The position numbers and the translations under genes are program-made. The notes under the pieces were generated by a model. That model was given only the letters and a program-made list of their open reading frames with translations. It had not been told where the DNA came from and ran no database searches. From an uncultured Anaeroplasma sp. (lineage in GTDB: Bacteria; Bacillota_I; Bacilli_A; Acholeplasmatales; Anaeroplasmataceae), in the NCBI GenBank assembly GCA_934216145.1, contig CAKQBG010000015.1:1-36381 (forward strand): 36,381 bases of DNA. The letters run 5' to 3'. This document shows positions 33,199-36,381 of the stretch, in pieces (position 1 is the stretch's first letter; each line of letters opens with the position of its first letter).

Positions 33199-33223
33199 CA
33201 AAAAAGAGGCATTACTGCCTCTT
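33199..33223 (-). terminator. Intrinsic terminator at the end of yitT
   Basis: On the minus strand AAGAGGCA... forms a perfect 8-bp stem with its complement TGCCTCTT around a 4-base loop, followed by TTTTTT. The stem starts within the yitT stop codon. Confidence 0.9.
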
Positions 33224-34238
33224 ATATAATAGTGTGCTTAAAGAAAGCACCAAATATTTTCTTTATAGGTGAAACCGTAACCCAAGCATCCTTATCAACT
33301 GAGAAGATTACATTTTTAGCCTTATCAACCTCATAGGAAGAAACAACCATAATACAATCAAATTTTTCAGTATGAGTAAATCCTCCCTCAACCTTAGAAA
33401 GAGTGATACCACGATTTACAGTTTCTAATAAAGCCTTAGTAATTTCATCAGGCTTTGTTGTAATAATATCTAATCTTTGGAATGTGTAAGCAGTATGAAT
33501 CTTATCTAATACAATATTACATATAATAATAAATATAATTGTATAGAAAGAAATATTAATCATACCAATTTGAATTCCGCCAAGAAATGCAATAATAATA
33601 TTAAATACCATTGATGCAGTACCAACAGAAAACTTAGAATCCTTTAAATTAACTGCTTGAGCAATAATATCAACACCACCAGTTGATACACCATATCTTA
33701 AAGCAATTCCTAAGCCAATACCACATAAAATACCAGCAATAATAGATAGGAATAGCTTCTCAGTTTCAGGGTTAATTCCAAATATGTAATATGCATTACC
33801 ATCAAGCATATATACACCATTAACAAGCTCACTAGTAGGAACCCAAGTGATTCCTCCATTCATAGAAACAGGACATGGAATCCAGCCCATCAAAAATATT
33901 GACATTATTAATACTGAGCATAATGTATAAATAACAAATTTGGGTGATACATATCTAAAGCCAATTAAGCATAGTGGTAAATTACATACAAAGGTAAATA
34001 CACCAACTGGAATATTAACTTTTCCATCAGTAATTAAAATAAACATTCTGTTGAATATTTGGCCTACACCAGTTAAACCTAACGATAATAATCCAGCGGG
34101 ATCCAAAAACCAAGCAACTGATAAAGCATATAATGCAGATGAAATTAAAACAATAAATAATCTAAAGCCTATATCCTTTAATTCAGCCTTATCTAGCTTA
34201 AAGCCCTTTTTCTTAGGGGCAGAAACATTTGCTTGCAT
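33222..34238 (-). CDS. YitT family membrane protein (DUF161 plus DUF2179)
   Basis: A 338-residue protein with about six membrane helices. The YitT_membrane signatures are ALSVAWFLDPAGLLSLGLTG, ALRYGVSTGGVDIIAQAVN and GMINISFYTIIFIIICN. A soluble DUF2179 domain closes it at about 250-338 (DIITTKPDEITKALLETVNR; GITLSKVEGGFT). The N-terminus is longer than usual (Lys-rich, ~25 residues before the first helix). An extra loop with a possible pair of strands sits between helices (GWIPCPVSMNGGITWVPTSE). The transport role is unknown. Its ATG overlaps the metG stop by one base (TAATG), so it is translated by coupling. Confidence 0.92.
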   Translation of the reverse strand: MQANVSAPKKKGFKLDKAELKDIGFRLFIVLISSALYALSVAWFLDPAGLLSLGLTGVGQIFNRMFILITDGKVNIPVGVFTFVCNLPLCLIGFRYVSPKFVIYTLCSVLIMSIFLMGWIPCPVSMNGGITWVPTSELVNGVYMLDGNAYYIFGINPETEKLFLSIIAGILCGIGLGIALRYGVSTGGVDIIAQAVNLKDSKFSVGTASMVFNIIIAFLGGIQIGMINISFYTIIFIIICNIVLDKIHTAYTFQRLDIITTKPDEITKALLETVNRGITLSKVEGGFTHTEKFDCIMVVSSYEVDKAKNVIFSVDKDAWVTVSPIKKIFGAFFKHTII

Positions 34239-36166
34239 TATCTTACAATATCTCCAGGATTTAATTTATCAACATTAAGTAATTCTAATACCTTATCATC
34301 CTTATCAGAAGCACATAATAACATACCATGTGATTCTTCTCCTCTAAGCTTAATAGGAGTAAGATTCTTTACAACAACAACCTTCTTACCTACTAATTCA
34401 TCAGGTGAATAGAATTTAGCAATACCAGAAACAATTTGTCTAACCTCAGTACCGATATTGATTTTAAATACTAATAGCTTATCAGCCTTTGGATGCTTCT
34501 TAGCTTCAACAATTTGACCAACAACAAGCTCAAGCTTATCAAAATCATCAATAGAGATTAAAGGCTTAGATTCTGTTTCTACCTTTACCTCTGGCTTTTT
34601 AGCTAATGCTTCCTTCTTTTCAACTGCCTCCATTACCTCTTTAACATCTAATCTCTTAAATAATACTTCAGATGAATTAACATTATATTTAGCTTCCTTA
34701 TCGAAATCTAAATCAGTAAATGAAGTAAGCTTAGTATTTAAATATGAATATACCTTTTCACTAGTTGAAGGCATAATAGGTTCAAGTAAAATAGAAGAAA
34801 TACGAATTGCTTCTAATAAATTATATAGAACAGTTCTTAATACTTCCTTCTTTGCTTCGTCCTTAGCTAATACCCATGGAGCAGTTTCATCAATATACTT
34901 ATTAGATTGACGTAAAAGCTTCATAACTGCTTCTATACCATCAGCAACCTTATATTGATCCATTAAGCTCTTATATTCACTAACTGAAGACTTTACAGCA
35001 TCATTAAGCTTAGAATCAAATTCAGTTCCTTCACTCTTATAAATATCCTCATCACCAAAATACTTCTTAACCATAGCAATAGTTCTATTAACTAAATTAC
35101 CATAAGTATTGGCAAGATCTGAATTATTCTTCTCACATACTAGTTCATATGTAATATTTCCATCCTGAGCAAATGGAATTTCATGTAATACATAATATCT
35201 AACAGCATCAACACCAAATAAATCTACTAGATCGTCAGCATAAATTACATTACCCTTACTCTTACTCATCTTACCATGATTCATTAAAATCCATGGATGA
35301 CCAAATACAGTCTTAGGTAAAGGTAAATCTAATGCCATTAGCATAATAGGCCAATAAATAGTATGGAATCTTAAAATATCCTTACCAATTAAATGTATAT
35401 CAGCTGGCCAATATTTATTAAATAATTCACCATTATTTCCATTAACATCATATCCAATACCAGTTACATAATTTAATAGGGCATCAATCCATACATAAAT
35501 AACATGCTTAGGATCAAAATTAACAGGAATACCCCATTTATAGCTTGTTCTTGAAACACATAAATCTGGAAGTGGAGATGATAAGAAATTATTAATCATT
35601 TCATTTTTTCTTGATTCAGGCTGAATAAATCCTGGATTAGAATTAATGTAATTTAATAGCTTATCCTGATATGGAGATAGCTTAAGGAAATAGCATTCCT
35701 CTTTAGTTAATTCAACCTTTCCACCACAATCAGGGCAGCAACCATCAACTAAATCCTTTTCAGTAAAATATGATTCACAAGCAACACAATAATGTCCTTC
35801 ATATTGTCCCTTATAAATATCACCCTTTTTATATAGCTTTTCAAAGGCTAAAGCAACTTGTTTTTCATGATATGTATCAGTAGTTCTAATGAAATTATCA
35901 TATTTAACATTCATCATATCATATGTTTTTCTTAATTCACCAGAAATATGATCAACATGCTCCTTAGGTGTAATACCTAATCCAATTGCCTTTTGTTCAA
36001 TCTTTTGGCCATGCTCATCAGTTCCTGTTTGGAAATATGTATCAAAGCCATCTTTCTTTTTATATCTAACAATCGCATCAGCTAAAATAGCCTCATATAC
36101 ATTACCAATATGTGGCTTACTTGATGTATATGCGATAGCAGTAGTTAAATAAAATTTCTTTCCCAT
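34238..36166 (-). CDS. metG: Methionyl-tRNA synthetase with C-terminal tRNA-binding domain
   Basis: A 642-residue class I aminoacyl-tRNA synthetase. The HIGH-type motif is HIGN at 19-22, and the KMSKS loop at 299-303 is exact. A four-Cys zinc knuckle lies in the CP domain (Cys127, Cys130, Cys144, Cys147). A C-terminal EMAP/Trbp111-type OB domain (about 540-642: DDFDKLELVVGQIVEAKKHP; GEESHGMLLCASD) aids tRNA binding and dimerisation, as in the B. subtilis enzyme. AGGAGT sits 8 bases before the ATG. It is first in an operon with yitT. Confidence 0.98.
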   Translation of the reverse strand: MGKKFYLTTAIAYTSSKPHIGNVYEAILADAIVRYKKKDGFDTYFQTGTDEHGQKIEQKAIGLGITPKEHVDHISGELRKTYDMMNVKYDNFIRTTDTYHEKQVALAFEKLYKKGDIYKGQYEGHYCVACESYFTEKDLVDGCCPDCGGKVELTKEECYFLKLSPYQDKLLNYINSNPGFIQPESRKNEMINNFLSSPLPDLCVSRTSYKWGIPVNFDPKHVIYVWIDALLNYVTGIGYDVNGNNGELFNKYWPADIHLIGKDILRFHTIYWPIMLMALDLPLPKTVFGHPWILMNHGKMSKSKGNVIYADDLVDLFGVDAVRYYVLHEIPFAQDGNITYELVCEKNNSDLANTYGNLVNRTIAMVKKYFGDEDIYKSEGTEFDSKLNDAVKSSVSEYKSLMDQYKVADGIEAVMKLLRQSNKYIDETAPWVLAKDEAKKEVLRTVLYNLLEAIRISSILLEPIMPSTSEKVYSYLNTKLTSFTDLDFDKEAKYNVNSSEVLFKRLDVKEVMEAVEKKEALAKKPEVKVETESKPLISIDDFDKLELVVGQIVEAKKHPKADKLLVFKINIGTEVRQIVSGIAKFYSPDELVGKKVVVVKNLTPIKLRGEESHGMLLCASDKDDKVLELLNVDKLNPGDIVR

Positions 36167-36200
36167 TCATAACACTCCTTTTCAAAAAGAATTCCAACTA

Positions 36201-36229
36201 ATTATAACAAAAAAGCCTATATTATTCAA
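36201..36229 (-). promoter_or_regulatory. Probable metG promoter overlapping a terminator hairpin
   Basis: On the minus strand TTGAAT, a 17-base spacer and TATAAT. The -35 lies in the loop and 3' arm of the preceding hairpin and the spacer holds its T-run. Transcription would start near 36194. Confidence 0.6.
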
Positions 36230-36237
36230 TATAGACT
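36209..36237 (-). terminator. Intrinsic terminator of an upstream minus-strand gene
   Basis: On the minus strand AGTCTATATT pairs with AATATAGGCT (one G-U pair) around a 4-base loop, followed by TTTTTT. It probably ends a transcript entering from beyond the window. Confidence 0.75.
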
Positions 36238-36263
36238 ATTTTTCAAAATAATTAAATTGGTTA

Positions 36264-36344
36264 TCTAAATTATACGGAGTAGCATATACACCTCTAAATT
36301 TTAAGGAGTAGATACACCTTTAAATTATAGAGAGTATTTTCATC
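36264..36344. repeat. Three degenerate tandem units of about 26-29 bp
   Basis: Units at 36264-36292, 36293-36318 and 36319-36344 share the pattern TYTAAATTWTA..GAGTA followed by ATACACC in the first two. The third is more diverged. No coding frame is convincing in 36238-36381, and I see no other signal there. Confidence 0.6.
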
Positions 36345-36381
36345 TCTTATTTTTTTAAGAAATTAGATAAAAAAATCCTCC

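Noticed and set aside
36264..36344. CRISPR array or insertion-sequence terminal repeats
   Set aside because: The units have no unique spacers and no transposase or inverted-repeat pair is visible.
1..36381. Mycoplasma-type genetic code (TGA = Trp), suggested by the low GC content
   Set aside because: Trp is written as TGG throughout and TGA ends the LysR gene (at 20334-20336) and the DUF5662 gene (at 32661-32663).

Overview
The window is about 36.4 kb of very AT-rich bacterial DNA, densely packed with short intergenic gaps, AAGGAGG-type ribosome binding sites and many short intrinsic terminators. This fits a low-GC anaerobic, host- or gut-associated member of the Bacilli/Erysipelotrichales/Mollicutes-related part of the Firmicutes. 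Trp codons are TGG, and TGA ends at least two genes (the LysR gene and the DUF5662 gene), so the standard bacterial code applies and not the Mycoplasma code. The taxon is inferred from composition and gene families; there is no rRNA gene or complete marker set here.

Layout. (1) 1-3.4 kb: the tail of an Rpn/PDDEXK_2 transposase-like protein with 36-bp in-frame repeats, a MATE efflux pump, and a lipoprotein made of two near-identical 227-residue OB-fold-like repeats. (2) 3.6-6.8 kb: a carbohydrate ABC importer (two permeases and a binding lipoprotein) with no ATPase gene. (3) 7.0-13.0 kb, plus strand: a double-domain 2-hydroxyacyl-CoA dehydratase-type activase overlapping its [Fe-S] partner protein, a Crp/Fnr regulator whose start is separated from a perfect Shine-Dalgarno by a hairpin, and an NAD(P)-dependent amine dehydrogenase flanked by related palindromes. 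(4) 13.1-18.9 kb, minus strand: an IMP dehydrogenase of the Tritrichomonas type, then two GGDEF-EAL proteins preceded by a c-di-GMP-I riboswitch with a visible terminator switch and a consensus promoter. (5) 18.9-21.2 kb: a LysR regulator overlapping an SGNH carbohydrate esterase. (6) 21.4-26.6 kb: yebC, pyrR, fhs, an uncharacterised PEPCK/HprK-like P-loop protein and purE, a nucleotide and one-carbon cluster. (7) 26.7-28.6 kb: a Clp-like AAA+ protein with a degenerate second ATPase domain. (8) 28.8-31.8 kb, plus strand: a flippase-like membrane protein, hflX (TTG start) and a small membrane protein. (9) 31.9-36.2 kb, minus strand: metG and yitT, then a DUF5662 protein and a zinc-dependent phospholipase C-like protein. 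The last ~120 bases hold a short degenerate tandem repeat.

How the parts fit together. Formyl-THF made by Fhs feeds purine synthesis, where PurE acts. IMP dehydrogenase takes IMP toward GMP and so toward c-di-GMP. c-di-GMP is predicted to switch on its own phosphodiesterase through the riboswitch. The items most worth follow-up are the riboswitch-phosphodiesterase feedback loop, the PEPCK/HprK-like protein inside the fhs-purE operon, the activase/dehydratase pair, the half-dead Clp protein, and the hairpin between Shine-Dalgarno and start codon of the Crp/Fnr gene. No stretch longer than about 300 bases lacks a gene.
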